Shown in pieces: positions 1-13,600 of a DNA stretch of 64,000 bases; the stretch's first letter is position 1, and each line of letters starts with the position of its first letter. The notes under the pieces are model-generated. The model searched no databases and was not told the origin of the DNA. It was given only the letters and a program-made list of their open reading frames with translations. A program made the translations under genes and the position numbers. Source of the DNA: Gordionus sp. m RMFG-2023 (Eukaryota > Nematomorpha > Gordioida > Chordodea > Parachordodidae); NCBI RefSeq assembly GCF_954871325.1, contig NC_088776.1, positions 44,224,569-44,288,568 on the forward strand, read 5' to 3'.

Positions 1-1908
1 ATTATCCAAAATTACCTTCCATTTTTTTAGCTGACATTATCAAAATTAGCTTCTTTTTTAGATAATATTTACCTTTTTTTTAGCTAACATTATTAAAATT
101 ACATTTGGTATAAAAAAAATTTCAAAATTTTGAGGGGGTTCTTTTTTGAGGGAGCTCTTTTTTGAGGGGACACTTCAAATTTTTTGCCCCTCCCCCTATT
201 GACACTACTGATCGATATCATGAACTAATTTATATCTAAAATTTAAATAAATCGAGAATATATTTTTTAATGAATAGATAAAGGAAAAAGTTCGCTTAAT
301 TTAGGCCATTTAAAAATAAAATCGGGGAAAATGCTAAAAGCAAGCAACGACCAACCTCCAAAATATTTTACTAATTAGTCCCCTAAAACCGAAAGTAAAT
401 TGCTTATATAACACCCCTTCCCTATTACTTTTGTAAGTCGGTGATATTTAAAAAAAAACTTTTATAACATAAGATATTCAAAACACCAATTCAAATATTA
501 TAAATTCAGCAAATATAGAAAATTATAATCCGAATTGTTTTCATCCCTAATCTAAATATACCTTATAACTTTACTTAATAAAATTGATTAGATTACCAAA
601 CTTAATGGGTTTAAAATGGATAACAAATAATATATACAGCTAAACTTTTTAAAATATCTGACAAAAGGAATTTGTTTAGAATCTGTTCAAAATAATTATA
701 ATTTTTAATGTTTTAATTGCAAAACAAATTTAATAATTTCAAGATTATATTAATGATTATTAAAAAATTAATTTTTTTAAAAAAAATTGACACTTACGTA
801 GCATGACCCCAGATATAAATAAATATGAGGAAGCATAGAATACTAAAAGAATATTAGTAGGTAGAGATAAACACTTATTCAAGTGATTTAACAAATAGTG
901 ACACCTATCATTGCACCAGCCTAGCTGTGCTAGCCACATGTTAATATGTCGAGTTGTGGAATTGAGAATTGGGATTAAATGTTATAAAATCAGTATTTTT
1001 CTAAAAATAATATTGTCTTTGATTATCGGGCTTAGTAAGAAAAGTGTTGTAAAATAGAAAAAATAAAAAAAAATAATAGTTAATTAATAATTATATTCAT
1101 TTTATTTACAAAAGTAAATAATATAAGCAAATGGTAAAAAGGAAAATAGACTTATTTAAAATAATATTTTTTTTTACAGGTTATAAATATTTATTTAATA
1201 AATTTTTTTAGATGCAATTTCTATATTCAATTTTTAAAATTGTTTATTTATTTAACACAAAAAAATATATCTTTTCTATTTATCGTTTATATCATTTACA
1301 ATAATTTTTTTTTAATTTTACAGTTTTACCTGAATTTTATCTTTTTTTAAAATTCCAATTAAATTTATAAAAAGTATTACTTTTAAACATATGATTATGG
1401 CCCATTCTTATATAGATATATGACCACAATCGACCATTACATCTCTAATTAACTAATAATCGCTCCAGAAAAATATTTTTATAAATTTAAATATCTTATA
1501 GATTTATGTCCTAATCATGTATTATGATGTATTGTGATTATGATATTCATAATCATGTGATGAGGAGTAGCTAAAAGGAATTCGATTGAGACGAGAATAT
1601 TGGCGAGCAGTAAGGAAACACAGTGGAAGAATTGAAAAGTTGAAAGTAAAATGAGATTATTAAATATCAAGGTAAAGAAAAGAAGAGGAGAGGTGGCAAA
1701 GAAGAAAGTGAAATCAAATATGTATGGATATATTAAGTCTTGACATGAAAACAAAAATGATAGATTTGTAAGATTTTCGAAAGGTTAAATAGATAGTTTT
1801 AGATATATGGTAAAAAGATATCCGAATATTTATTATAAAAATTGATTGAGTTATATAATAAAGAGAGCATTATCAATTTTAAATAAAGTAGTGAAAAGAA
1901 AATAAAAT
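1..1908. other. A+T-rich intergenic stretch with a G-run repeat remnant
   Basis: No gene is recognised here. Around 1-215 there is a remnant of the recurrent G-run repeat family, with several copies of a TTTTTTTAGCTAACATTAT-like block followed by GAGGGGGTTC and GCCCCTCCCCC. A minus-strand open frame at 1515-1754 is T/L/F-rich and matches nothing I know. The plus strand of the same patch (about 1560-1720) is purine-rich and broken by stops in every frame. The remainder is low-complexity A/T sequence. Confidence 0.5.
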
Positions 1909-2930
1909 CAGGGTTGCCAAATCTCTCGATTTTGGCAAAAACTTTCCGATTTTCTACCCTTGATTACGTCAAAATACACTAAACTTTCTCCCGATTTTTT
2001 ACACGTTTCCTCAATTTTTTACACGTTTCCTCAATTTTTTACACTATCTCTGATTACATCCTCTGATTTTATAAAAGAAATTTCCGCCTTTCCGCCTTTT
2101 CCCGATTTTTATTTTTATTTTTGATTGGTTAAGTAAAATTTTATCCTAGATTGGTATTTTATATTTTATTCCATTAATTTAAATTATATATTACAGAGAT
2201 TTGAAACGTGCAAAATTAATTGACAAGAAAAGATTTAACTTGCAGTACTTAAATACCTGAAATCCCACTTGATGATAATACTACAATATTCAAAACAGCA
2301 TTGATCTATGATACGATAAAACATTCGCTAATTAAGTATCTACAGATTGTATTACAAACTTATTGCCTATTCCTTTTCTTGATTCAAAAATAGCCAAAAA
2401 AATAAAATGTGGATGAACATTTTCAAAAATAGTGTTATCCTAGTCCTATAATCAAGAAACCCATCTTGAAGGATTTGAAGGAAAATAATACATTTTCTTT
2501 ATTAATGTAGGCATCAAATAATGAAAATACTAAAATTTCTACTAATGCTGCCCATTATAATATAGAATGAGGGGTTTCAAATAAATTTTTTAAATAATCG
2601 GACTTGGAGAAATTGCACTCAGAAAAATCGAAGGATTAACCTTTTACTATCAAATGTAACGGCCTTTTATGCAGATAACATGAGTTGAATTTCGAAAAAG
2701 GCAAAATGTGACCGAATTATAAATTATGAATAAATACATTATACTCATTGGTTGCCTGAGTCATACAATACATAATGCAGGAAGAAAGGGGCAAACCATA
2801 GAAATAGTTAAGAAATGTTAGGACTATTTAGCAGATTCAACAGCAAGGTATCCGTTTATGGAAAATTATGCATTCTCAAGATATTAAATTGTCAGAACTA
2901 AGTTTTTAACTAGATAGCCATTATTATTAA
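1909..2930 (+). mobile_element. hAT transposon fossil
   Basis: The block opens at 1909 with CAGGGTTGCCAA, a typical hAT terminus, followed by a short tandem duplication of TTTTTTACACGTTTCCTCAA type at about 1985-2045. From about 2380 to 2900 the plus strand holds decayed pieces of a hAT transposase in shifting frames: AKKIKCG, then ILKDLKENNTFS with ASNNENTK (the family's FSxxTDASN block), then FYADN, then GCLSHTIHN (the family's GCxAHxxHN block). Several stops and frameshifts interrupt it. The 3' part is missing and the RTE LINE begins directly afterwards, so the LINE probably inserted into or replaced its end. The family assignment rests on motif order, not on a database search. Confidence 0.65.
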
Positions 2931-2939
2931 TACCGGCCG

Positions 2940-3020
2940 CCAGGGTGGCCTAATGGGTAAGATGTACGCTTGGAAACACGAGTATGAACAAGGACGCCGG
3001 TTCAATCCTGGTAAGAACCA
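2940..3020 (+). ncRNA. tRNA-like head of the RTE element
   Basis: About 75 bases at the 5' end of the LINE look like a degenerate tRNA: GGTGGCCTAATGG at 2944-2956 resembles a D-arm, and GCCGGTTCAATCCTGGT at 2996-3012 can form a T-arm with its seven-base loop. The acceptor stem does not pair well and no clean anticodon arm is visible, so it is not a working tRNA gene. It may be a tRNA-derived SINE-like head fused to the LINE, or a promoter module of the element itself. Confidence 0.5.
2946..3008 (+). promoter_or_regulatory. RNA polymerase III type 2 internal promoter (A and B boxes)
   Basis: An A-box-like TGGCCTAATGG lies at 2946-2956. A B box GTTCAATCC at 3000-3008 matches the GWTCRANNC consensus exactly. 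The spacing of about 43 bases is normal for tRNA-type promoters. Its position at the LINE's 5' end suggests it could start transcription of the element. Confidence 0.5.
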
Positions 3021-3158
3021 TAAAAACTTTCAAGTTTTTCTTCGATGACTGATGTGTAAAGACATACGGTATGATGAATTTCGGAGCTTAGAGATGACAC
3101 CCCGGTCACCGACAGGCCTGGACAGCCGGGTGCTAAGGATACCTGTCCAATAAACAAA

Positions 3159-6061
3159 ATGAAGAAAACAAATGGAAATATGAATATGAAAGATAGGGCG
3201 TTCCCTCCAAGCGACGCGCAGGGTGTAGACCTCCGTCCTGTGAAAAGTAAAGTAAAGGTCAAAGCAAAGAAAACAAGATTAGCAAGTTTGAATATTGGGA
3301 CGCTTAAAGGTAAGACGAGAGAATTGGCATCAATGTTGAACAAGAGAAAAGTTGATATAGCGTGCATACAAAAGACGAAATGGAAAGGACAGAAGACTTT
3401 GATAATTGGAGATGGGTATAAATTGTACTATAATGGACTTGTTAGCAATAGGAACGGTGTCGGCATCATCCTCAGTCAAGATCTAACCTCCTCAGTTGTA
3501 GAAGTCAACAGGATCTCTGATAGACTAATGAAGATAAAATTCTGCATTGGTCAATCAATACTACACATCCTTTCATTATATGCTCCTCAAACGGGTTGCA
3601 AGGAAGAAAAGAAAGATGATTTTAGAGCTATCCCTGATGAAAATGGAAATCCATAAGGATGATCTAGTCATAATTGGTGGTGACTTAAATGCGCATGTGG
3701 GGAAAGCAAGAGATAGCTACAAAAGGCATCATGGTGGTTTTGGATATGGAGAAAGAAATGATGAAGGAGAACATATACTGAAATTTGCGCAAGCCTTCGA
3801 CCTTACCTTAACCAACACCTACTATAAGAAAAAGGATAGTCATTTAATAACATACGAAAGTGGTACAAGGAAAACACAGATAGATTACATACTAATCTCT
3901 CGCAGAAGATTAAAAGATGTAATAGACTGCAAAGTCATCCCAGGAGAAGATATCGCCGCACAACACAAGCTACTAGTCATGGATTTACACATCTCAAATA
4001 AATCCACACAAAACAAGATAAAACTGGAACCATGCATCAAATGGGGCAAATTAAAAACAATGACAGATGCTTTTGCAATCAATGCAAACATTGAAACAAT
4101 AGATTCCTCACAAGTCAGTGAAAAAATGTGGACAGACCTTTCATCCAGATTAATAGCTGCCAAATACACTAGGCTTGACAAGAGAAGGCAACAATATGGT
4201 GGTAGAATGAAGAGGTACAACCACTATACAGGAGAAAAAAGCCCTTTATAAAATATGGCACAAATCCAAAAATCCAGATGACAAGACAAGATACAAAAAA
4301 TCCAAGAGATTAGCTACAAAGGCGGTGGTTGGAGCCAGATCTATGGCATACGATGACATGTACGAAGATCTACATACCAAAGAAGGGCAAAATAAAATAT
4401 ACAGATTAGCCAAACAGCGAGAAAAGAACTCTAGAGATATAAACGGAGCTCCGAAAGTAATCAAAAATAAAGATGGGAAATTGATAATAAAGGAAAAAGA
4501 AATAATGAGTAAATGGAGAGAATATTTTCAGGAGCTTCTCAACTTTAATCCGCACATACTGCATCTAGACGAACACTCCCCTTGCCAAAACCTTGTACAA
4601 CCTATAACACAACAAGAAATAATCACATGCCTCAAGCATATGAAAAACAACAAATCTAGGGGTCCAGACGATATTCCAATAGAAAGCCTTAAAGCACTAG
4701 GAGATGATGGAATACATCTCCTCACAAATCTATACAATAAGATACTTGGAAATGAAGAGGTTCCCCAAAAATGGAGGCAAAGCTATCTAGTTCCTATCTT
4801 CAAAAATAAAGGGGATCCACATAATTGTCAAAATTACAGGGGCATAAAACTAATGTCACACTGTCTAAAACTATACGAAAAAATAATAGAAAAAAGATTA
4901 AGAGATATAATCGAAATAGGAGAGACCCAGTTTGGCTTTATGCCTGGTAGATCAACAAACGATGCTATCCACGCAATTAGGCAAATGAGTGAAAAATACA
5001 GGGAAAAGAACAAAAAGCTACACATGGTCTTTCTCGATCTAGAAAAGGTCTTTGATAGAATCCCAAGAAAACTTATCTGGTGGGCGCTACGCCACAAAAA
5101 TGTTCCCGAAAAATATATAAGAATAATACAGGATATGTATATGAGCCATACAACAATGGTCCGTAGCACAACAGGTACTTCAGCAGGCTTCACAATAGCC
5201 GAAGGAGATCATCAAGGGTCAGCTCTCAGCCCACTTCTCTACATTACAGTAATAGATGTATTAGCATAGTCTATACCTCAAACAGTCCCGTGGAATATGA
5301 TATTTGCAGATGCTATTGTGATACTTGCCGAATCTAAGGATGAAATGAAAGAAAGACTAGTGAGTTGGATAAATATCCTAGAAACGCACGGATTAAAAGT
5401 AAATAGAGAAAAGACGGAGTATATGGTGATAGGAGGAGATGAAACAGAGAGTATTGATATAAATGAATGGCAGATATCGGCAATTGAAAGCTGCAAATAT
5501 TTGGGCTCCACTATACAAACAAACGGCACAATAGAAAAAGAGATAAAGAGTAAGATAAATCAAGGGTGGCTAAAGTGGACTGGAGTGCTATTTGATAAAA
5601 GAATCCCACACAAATTAAAGGGAAAAATTTAAAGTTCCATAATACAACCAACTATTCTATATAGTTCGGAAACATGGCCAACCAAAGAATCAGACGAGAG
5701 AAGTCTACAAACCATGGAGATGAGAATGCTGAGGATGATTGCTGGGGTAACAAGAATGGATAAAGTGCGCAGTACAAGAATACTAAGTAGTTTAAAGGTA
5801 GTGCCCATTAAGACTAAGTTAATAGTAAACAGACTTAGGTGGTATGGGCACACAATGAGAAGGCCTATGAACTACATAGGAAATAAAGAAAAGAGTTTGG
5901 AAGTGATGGGCAAACGTAAAAGAGGAAGGCCAAAACTTCAATGGGGCCACAAAGTTAGAGCCAATATAAAGAAGTATAAATTAGATAAAAGAGATTGTAT
6001 TAATAACATAAAGTGGAGAGAGATGTTGAAGGAGCTTACCACCAGAAAAGGTGAAAGCTAA
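3159..6061 (+). pseudogene. RTE endonuclease and reverse transcriptase ORF (broken)
   Basis: The frame would encode about 967 residues. The N-terminal APE-type endonuclease shows LASLNIGTLKGK at about 3279, IGGDLNAHVGK at about 3670, IDYIL at about 3885 and AAQHKLLVMD at about 3957. The reverse transcriptase shows RGPDDIPIE, GFMPGRSTNDAIHA, FLDLEKVFDR at about 5030 and GDHQGSALSPLL at about 5207. It is inactive for several reasons. The reading frame shifts near 3600-3650 and again near 4240. In-frame stops lie at 5267-5269 and 5630-5632. The usual QETKW endonuclease motif reads QKTKW, losing the catalytic Glu. The F/YADD box at about 5303 reads FADA, losing one catalytic Asp. The C-terminal part with RWYGHTMRRP and KRGRPKLQWG is well kept, so the copy is not very old. 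Confidence 0.85.
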
Positions 6062-6388
6062 AGAGAAAAAATAAAAATAAATAAAAGAGCCCCAAAAATT
6101 TCCCAATCAATTTTAAAATATTTTTGAACAATGCCCTCAGGCCAAGTGGGACGACATCCGAAAAATCAAGGAAGATGTTTTTAAATAATAATATATAATT
6201 TAATTACAACTTGCACAAGTTAGAATTTTATGGCTCGGTTGAAGACAAAATCTTATAAAATGTAATGATCATGATAATATTGTATTCACTTCAAAATGGA
6301 TTAATAAATTTATTAAGACAAATCGTTTCTTATTTAGAAAAAAATCTGAATTGGGAAAATCTAAGCATTATGACGAGGTTTGAAAACA

Positions 6389-6601
6389 GTTTTGTTAAAT
6401 GACTAAATTTAAGCAAATATATAAAAAAAATCAACTCAATATTTTAGTCAGAAAAAATTGCTTAAGCTTCGAGATTTAGATAATAGATGCCCAAACCTTT
6501 GTGCTATCTATGTGTAAAATCTTCAAGATAGCGTAATATTTTTCTGGTGATAGTTTGCCATTTTTAAAAATCGGCTCAAATCGAGCCATTTATCACCAAT
6601 A
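6389..6601. mobile_element. Foldback hAT MITE, TAGTGTTG family, copy 1
   Basis: A degenerate copy of the foldback family: ACTCAATATTTTAG on the left pairs with the right half ending ATCGGCTCAAATCGAGCC. The central part contains the family's CTATCTATG and CTTCGAGATTT blocks. The outermost bases are eroded, so the edges are approximate. It lies in the spacer between the LINE and the tryptophanase gene. Confidence 0.6.
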
Positions 6602-7596
6602 CTTGATAAATTCAAATTCGAAGAAGTTGAATAAATAATAACCAATTTCAATATAAAAAATAATCGAGTTAGATAAATTATTTATTCTTAGCCTTAAATA
6701 CACATACTTGTAAACATTTTAAGGAATATGTAAAAAAAAATAAAAATTTAATAGCAAAAAATCTTCACTGATTTTTTCGCTATGCGCTTATAATATTTCT
6801 TATAAGAAAAATATTTTTGAATTATGGTTAAATTCTCCCGAGTTTAATACGAGTGATTTCGATGTTATAAAATTCTGGATCGAAATAATTGATCAATATA
6901 TCCATTATTATCTATATATCTTACAGTTTAGCCTAATCAGTTAAAACGTATTGTTAATCAAGACGTGCAATCTTTCAAAATTGTCGGGAATATATGGAAT
7001 AAGTGTCTTATATGCTGAAATTCACTTCCAGTAAAATTAGATTATCAAAATTTGAAAAGCGCGTTAAATAAATATTTAATGATAAATAGCATTAATGCTT
7101 TTTATAAGCAATCTTATTTTGACAAAAATGTATTCCAATATATAATAAAATATCCATCCTTTAAATTTCAGATAATTTAATCATGAATTTCTGTATCATT
7201 TTTAATTTATGCGAATTGACTTTAAATCAATAGATAGTAAGTAGTAAAACAATAAAATAAGAATTATATTATAAGCAATTCGATATGACGCCTAGATCTG
7301 ATTTAGAAAAAAGAGTAGAGAAGGCTAAAATGAGTGTTAACAAAAAAACAAATAAATGAAAGAAGTTTTAATTAACAATATATTGGCGAATATCTAAAAT
7401 TAGGGAACACGGTAGAGATTGGATTTATTTATATAGTAGTAAATTTAATAAATAGAAAAAGGCAAGGCAGAAAAGAAAACTCAAAAGAAAATTGTAAAAA
7501 AATACCACAAATTCCTAATATGATTTAGTAGAGTTCCGGGTTTAGTTTTATAATATAATTTTAATTTAATTGTATGTAATGGCAGAAAAATAAATT
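6602..7596. other. Intergenic spacer downstream of the tryptophanase gene
   Basis: No gene or repeat is recognised. The only small open frame of note starts at 7285 on the plus strand (24 codons, charged). It has no other support and is not called as a gene. Confidence 0.4.
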
Positions 7597-7602
7597 TTTA
7601 TT
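7597..7602 (-). promoter_or_regulatory. Poly(A) signal of the tryptophanase gene
   Basis: On the minus strand AATAAA lies about 35 bases beyond the stop codon of the tryptophanase-type gene. This is a plausible distance for a compact 3' UTR. In such A+T-rich DNA the hexamer also arises by chance. Confidence 0.35.
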
Positions 7603-7635
7603 TTGTAATTCAATAGATCGATAATCAGGTAAATT

Positions 7636-10600
7636 TTAATATTTTGTGTTGATCTTGACCGAGGAAGTCTTCTGCTTGTTCTCAATAAAATGTTGATCTA
7701 TATCCCGCTCTGATCTTTTACTATTTAATTTAGATGAAATACTGGTATGGCTGCCTCTGCTATCTATTTCTTTGACCATCAAATTACTAGATTCTTTAAT
7801 CGATTTTGTGCTACTATTTTGAATTTGAATCGGCTTAAGTTTAATGGAAATATGTCTTAAAATATCGCTTTCCTGCACTACTTGATAACCAGAATATTTG
7901 TCCCTGTTCTCCATAATGTACTTCAAGGTATCGGCCACGAATTGTAAATGTGCGAAAGTGTAGACCCTTCTGGGAATCGAAAATCTTTTTGTATGAAAAA
8001 ATTAATAAATTATATTATAACTTTAGAAATATAATACAATAATATAATATATATATTATTTATTAAAATAATTTGGTAATTAAATTTTATTATATTTTTA
8101 TTATACCTAACAAATTCTGGGTGCACTTCCCGTTCATCCGGAGCGCGCATTACACTACCTGAGAAAAATTAAATTGAATAAAATTTAGAAATCGGTAAAA
8201 TCACTCTTATATCTTAGGAATCCATGTGTAATTTAAGGTGAAAATAATGTTCTTATTTCTTATATTGTTTCTTATTGTCAGATACATAGCTGATATTCCA
8301 TATTATTATGGAATCCTCCCTGATTTTATAAGCAACTGAGCATCCAATTTAAAGTTGACTATAATCTTCGCTTAATCATCTCATATTAAAGATCCATTTA
8401 TAAAAGACTTAGGTTGAACACGTTTAACTAAGTTATTGGCTTCTCACTTAAATAATTAAACCTTTGAATAATAACTTAGGTAATATTATTCGATGAGTAA
8501 TATTTAAATTGTTACATTATTATTTTATTATATTGTTAACTTCAAATTGTTGTTATAGCGTTGAGTAAACCTTCATGTTATTTTTTTTTTATCTAAAATT
8601 AAAATTTAATGTATGAACTAATTATTTAATTTAATTTGCTAAAATCACAGATCATCGTATTTTAAAGTAAATAAAATGGATTAATATTAAACACAAATAT
8701 AATTATCTACATCATCGAATTGTATGCATCATACGAATACATTTTAGCTTAATAAAATACAAATTATTCCTCTCACATTGCAGCAAGTTATAGATTTATT
8801 TAGTTGGGACAGTCAGTGTATTTCACATATTAATACATTGGAATTGTCATATAATATTTAGTTATCTAGATCTCTGAATAGGTTTTAAATTTTATATTTT
8901 AAAAATTAAACGAATAATTCCCGTATTTGGAAATAAATGCTTATGTTAATTTCATCCTATTCCATTTATTAATTTTGCGCATTCTTAAATCAAGGTTGAT
9001 AAGGAAATAAAATATGAGGAACATATGTTAATATATAAAACATCTAAATGTATTTTTATGGATATTGAGTTTCAAAATAAAATTTTTTCATAAAGAGTTT
9101 CCTGCTTCTCCGCGTTAAAATACATCTTTTAAAATAAAGTTGATTAACTAAATATATTTTTTAAATTTCTATATACGGCACTAAAAATAAATTAACTGAC
9201 TTAAAAGAGCGCTTAAAGCCAAATCAATTATTTTAAAGAAATTTATAATTATTCTTTTTCAATAAACCTATCTCGCATGCTCTAATGCCGCCCTCGATAT
9301 ACAGCGCGCAATATAGGCACCAAGCAGGATGTTCACTCCTTTTGATCCCGGGAAGGGTATCGCTAGCATTGACATAAACTGCGTAACCCGCAGTTGGCAA
9401 TACAACCGGAATATCCATTTTTTCCAGTAATGAACCAAAATCCTCCACTAAATTTATGTGATAATTCAAAAAATCTTCATTTATCGATTCCATTATGCCA
9501 ACCGCCATAGCTTCTAGATCTCTTCCTAATTATTTAATTTTTAAATAATTTACCTTAGGGTTTAATCCTGTTTAGGGGATACTGGGGATATAAAAATCCA
9601 AATTATAGCGAGCCTGAGACTTTTTTAATATATTATTTTTCTACCTATATAATGCATTATACCAAAATTAATAAATATTTTTAACATCTAAAAACTATTT
9701 TATATGTAGGTAAAAAATCCTATTTATAAAATATTAATTTACTTGAGCCAGATGGGTATTAAAATGTTTTTAAATTAAATTTAAGGATAGACAGGATTTA
9801 TGGCTATTTTTATGAGGTTGAATATTTTAGTAGAATATGACCAGAATAATATTTTTTTTTAAAATAAATAATAATGCAAAATATTAAAATTATTTTAGTT
9901 CTCATGATAGCTCCATAGGCACAAGAGTATCCTTTCCCTTGTATGTCGAATGTAATTTGTATAAAAAAAAAATTTCAGAAAAAGAAAATAGCAAAAAAGA
10001 GTTTTAAAATCCTACTTATAAAACTATTAAAAAGAGGAACAAAATTATTTTTTTTTAAAAATTTAAAATAATAAAATTTAATTATATATAGGTTTCCCTT
10101 TTTGGGACTCACTATAACTCCTGTCTCCTCTTATATTATTATTTTAAAAATTATAAAATATATCACTCTGTAAAATTACGCTCTCTCCAATGTAGTGTTG
10201 CTAAACAGTTCGATTTGAGCCGATTTTTAAAAATAAATGGCTAATTCAATATTTTATCCAGAATAATGTTACCCAAGCCTGAAGATTTTGGTCATAGATG
10301 GCACTGTAGTTTAGATATCTATTCGCGAAATCTCGAGGCTTATAGTCAATATTTTCTGATGAACTAGCCGTTTTTAAAAATCGGATCAAGAGCCGTTTAA
10401 CAACACTACTCCAATAATGTTTTTATATGTTTTATCGTTAAACATTTTTTTTTAAAAAACGAAGCATTTATCTAATTTGATAAGTTGGTTCAATTGGTTC
10501 TTAAAATAGTCAAGCTCAGCTTGATATTAAATATCTATTGTAAATTATATATAATGCAAAAACCAGTTAACCCGCCATAATTGGGGAACCCTTCATTGAG

Positions 10601-13600
10601 AATAATATTTTCTTTGCACTTTAAGGCTAATTCGACGTTCTTCATGGCTAAGAATCCTCCCGTATTGCACAGACCATCTTTTTTCATCGATACAAAACAT
10701 CCATCCGCGAGTGCAAACATATCTCTACTTATCTCTTATATAAATTAATATGATTGACAATTAATTTCAGAGTGTTTATTTTTAATCTGGAAATTTAAGC
10801 TCCATCACAAATTTGATTTTATAGGGTACTAAATCAACTTATATGAGAGCCATTAAAAATACTATTATATCTGTTATTATCACATGTCGTTATTTAAAAA
10901 AAACAAATATCTAAAGCGTCTAAGATTCTTATAAAATCAAAACTTTAATAAATAAAATATTAAATACATTATATATAATTAATTGCGAAATGTCAATAAG
11001 AAGTATAAGAGGCAGAAATGTTATAAATATTAAAACATAACAACTGTATTTAAAATATGTTCAGGGTTTTTAAAATATTAATGTTCAGGGTTTTTAAAAA
11101 TTAATGTATAGGTGTATGGAATACCCAAGAATGAGATGATGCCCCTTAAACCAAAAGTGGAGTTAGATGGAATCCTATAATAAATAACCAAAAAGAATTC
11201 AAAATAATTATATAAAATTTTTTAAATAAAAAAAATTAAAAATAGCTGGTATAAAATTTTGCACATAATAATAAATATTATTTGTTACCCAATAGTGATT
11301 TATCCTTATATTCTGGTTCATTTTTCTTAACATAATACACATTTTCTGCATATCTGCAAGCATCTAAAAAGAGCGGAATATTATGATTTCTGCATAAGTT
11401 AGCAACTTTGCCCAAATTTTTTAACGATACGGGTTGTCCCGACAAATGAGAATTTGTGACACATACTAAAACCAAGGCTACTCTATATACTTCTGGACCT
11501 TTGACATAAAATTTGTCATGAATATATTTTTGTATGATTATAATAATGTTACTACCATTCCTTCTTCCAAAATTCCAACTATTAAGAGAGAGAGTGTTTA
11601 TGTCATACCTCCTCAAATAAACACTCTAGAAAGAATTAATTATATACTTGTCATATACACATTAGTTTAAACCTATATTTTATAGCATAGTCAAAAGGAT
11701 ACTTAGAGAAATTTCTCCTCACGAATTTGCAAGTTCCCCAAGATATGATTTTAAACTAATAATAATTATTCCCCCCCCCCTCAACAAGATGAATATAATA
11801 GATAATTATAAACAAAAAAATACTATTTTAAAAAAATAACATTGTAGACCTCCTTAAAAAGTCAACCTAAAGCTGTCCAACATAGCTATCCAAAAGTTCC
11901 TCTCCAGCTTTAGTATAAATTTTTTTAGACAAATAATTGAATTGTAGGAAATAAATAATGGCTTAAAAATAAAACGACCATTTTATATATAATATTATAA
12001 CAATATTTACTTTGCAAATAAAACTTTAGCTTTTCCAAATCCATGTTTCCCCTAAATTTTGAAGCCACGGGATCTTCCGCTTTTGGTTCAGGATATTCCA
12101 AAGCTGCTGTTCCTATATTATCTTAAAAAATATTTTTGAAAGAGTTGATAATAACTGTCCCTATTGAATATCTATTTTTTAAAAAAAATGCTTTATAATT
12201 ATATTTTTTTCTATTTAAATTCCCTATAATTCTATAAGTGCAGGATTAAAATATCATTGTTATTGTATTAAGTATATAATATAATTTTCATATATTCTGG
12301 GCCTAAGTGTGAGGTGGGGGGGGGGCAAAGAAGTGCCTAAGCATTCCAAAGTTTTTTTTAAATTTGGGACAAATTTGATGTGACTAACGAACTTTTGCCT
12401 GTTTCGTAAATATCATTTTAATAAAATATTCCCCTGGTGGTTGAAATGGCCATCTTTTACACATTTTTAAAATAAAATCTGAAAGCTTTGAATGGCTTAA
12501 ACATTTATTAGTACTCAAACCTGCCTGTAGAGGTCATTTAGCCTTTTTTTCAATATTATTTTTACCTGTACCCCTTATTAAAAAAATTGATAGATTTTTT
12601 AATTAGCTAAAAATCTAATGACGCCTTTTATCATAAACATGATATTTCTTTTTTACATTCCAACAGCAAATGATATTTTAATAATATGCATAAAAATTTA
12701 AAACCTAGGGCACATTTAGTTGTATCAAAAAATCCATTGGAGATCACAATATGATATTTCTTGAGGTCTAGAGCTTGAAACAATATTTTTTCGGCTGCTC
12801 TGCCTTGATGGGCGGGTATAACCTCTGGATAACCGGTTAAATGAGTCACCGCAGAATGAAATTTATCAAAACTAGCACTCCCAATATACACTTCATCCGC
12901 TTATTTTGAGAAGAAAATAATCAAGAAGATTATATTAAGTAGAAGGGTAAATAAAAAATTATCCGAAATATTAGAATAAATATCTTTTGATTTATGGGAA
13001 TATATTCACAGAATAAATATTATATTTTACAAGTTATTTTCTAAAAAATTAAACATTGAAAATTATATGATTTGGTTGTGTGTTTTCATTTTAATAATGC
13101 ATTCATATTGTCAATAAATCGTTTTTCATAGGTTGCCTTTCAAAACTTTCAAAAGCAACGAAACTTTAAGGGAACACGAACTTTAAGGGAACTTAATTAT
13201 AAAGTTTTAGAAATTTTCATGTTTTGGTCATATTTTTATTTTTCTATTAAAAAGACTTAATTTCGTGTCTTTTTGATAAAGTAAAGTTTTCGGATTAAAT
13301 TTTTTGATATTTTGGACACAGTCTAATATAAATATTTAAACGTAGTATTATTGTATATTTCTTTATATAATTATAAACTTTTCATATATTTTCCAACAGA
13401 TCTTTTTAACAATTTTTGTTTTTAATCAAGAATGATTGTAGAGAACTATAAAGATACTGTAACCTTCTAATGTAGCTATTCGGCTTTTCAATCGTAACAA
13501 CTAAGTTCTAAGGTTAATGTTAAAAATTACATATGAATCTAATACCTTAAGAAATTAGCAGGCGCTTTCAATCTAAAATATTAAGTTCTGACTCTTAATT

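Larger units (their letters stand above)
2932..6096 (+). mobile_element. RTE-type LINE, near full length, inactive
   Basis: This is a non-LTR retrotransposon of RTE type. A structured 5' leader (2932-3158) precedes one APE endonuclease plus reverse transcriptase open reading frame, and the element ends in a short A-rich AAATAAATAAA tail. The length of about 3.2 kb fits RTE elements. The closing HxMRRP, KRKRGRPK and IKWREM motifs are typical of this group. Host target duplications could not be fixed because both flanks are A+T-rich. It abuts the hAT fossil on its left. Confidence 0.85.

Noticed and set aside
2940-3020. A genuine tRNA gene
   Set aside because: The acceptor stem does not pair and no clear anticodon arm exists. 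It is treated as a tRNA-like head of the LINE.
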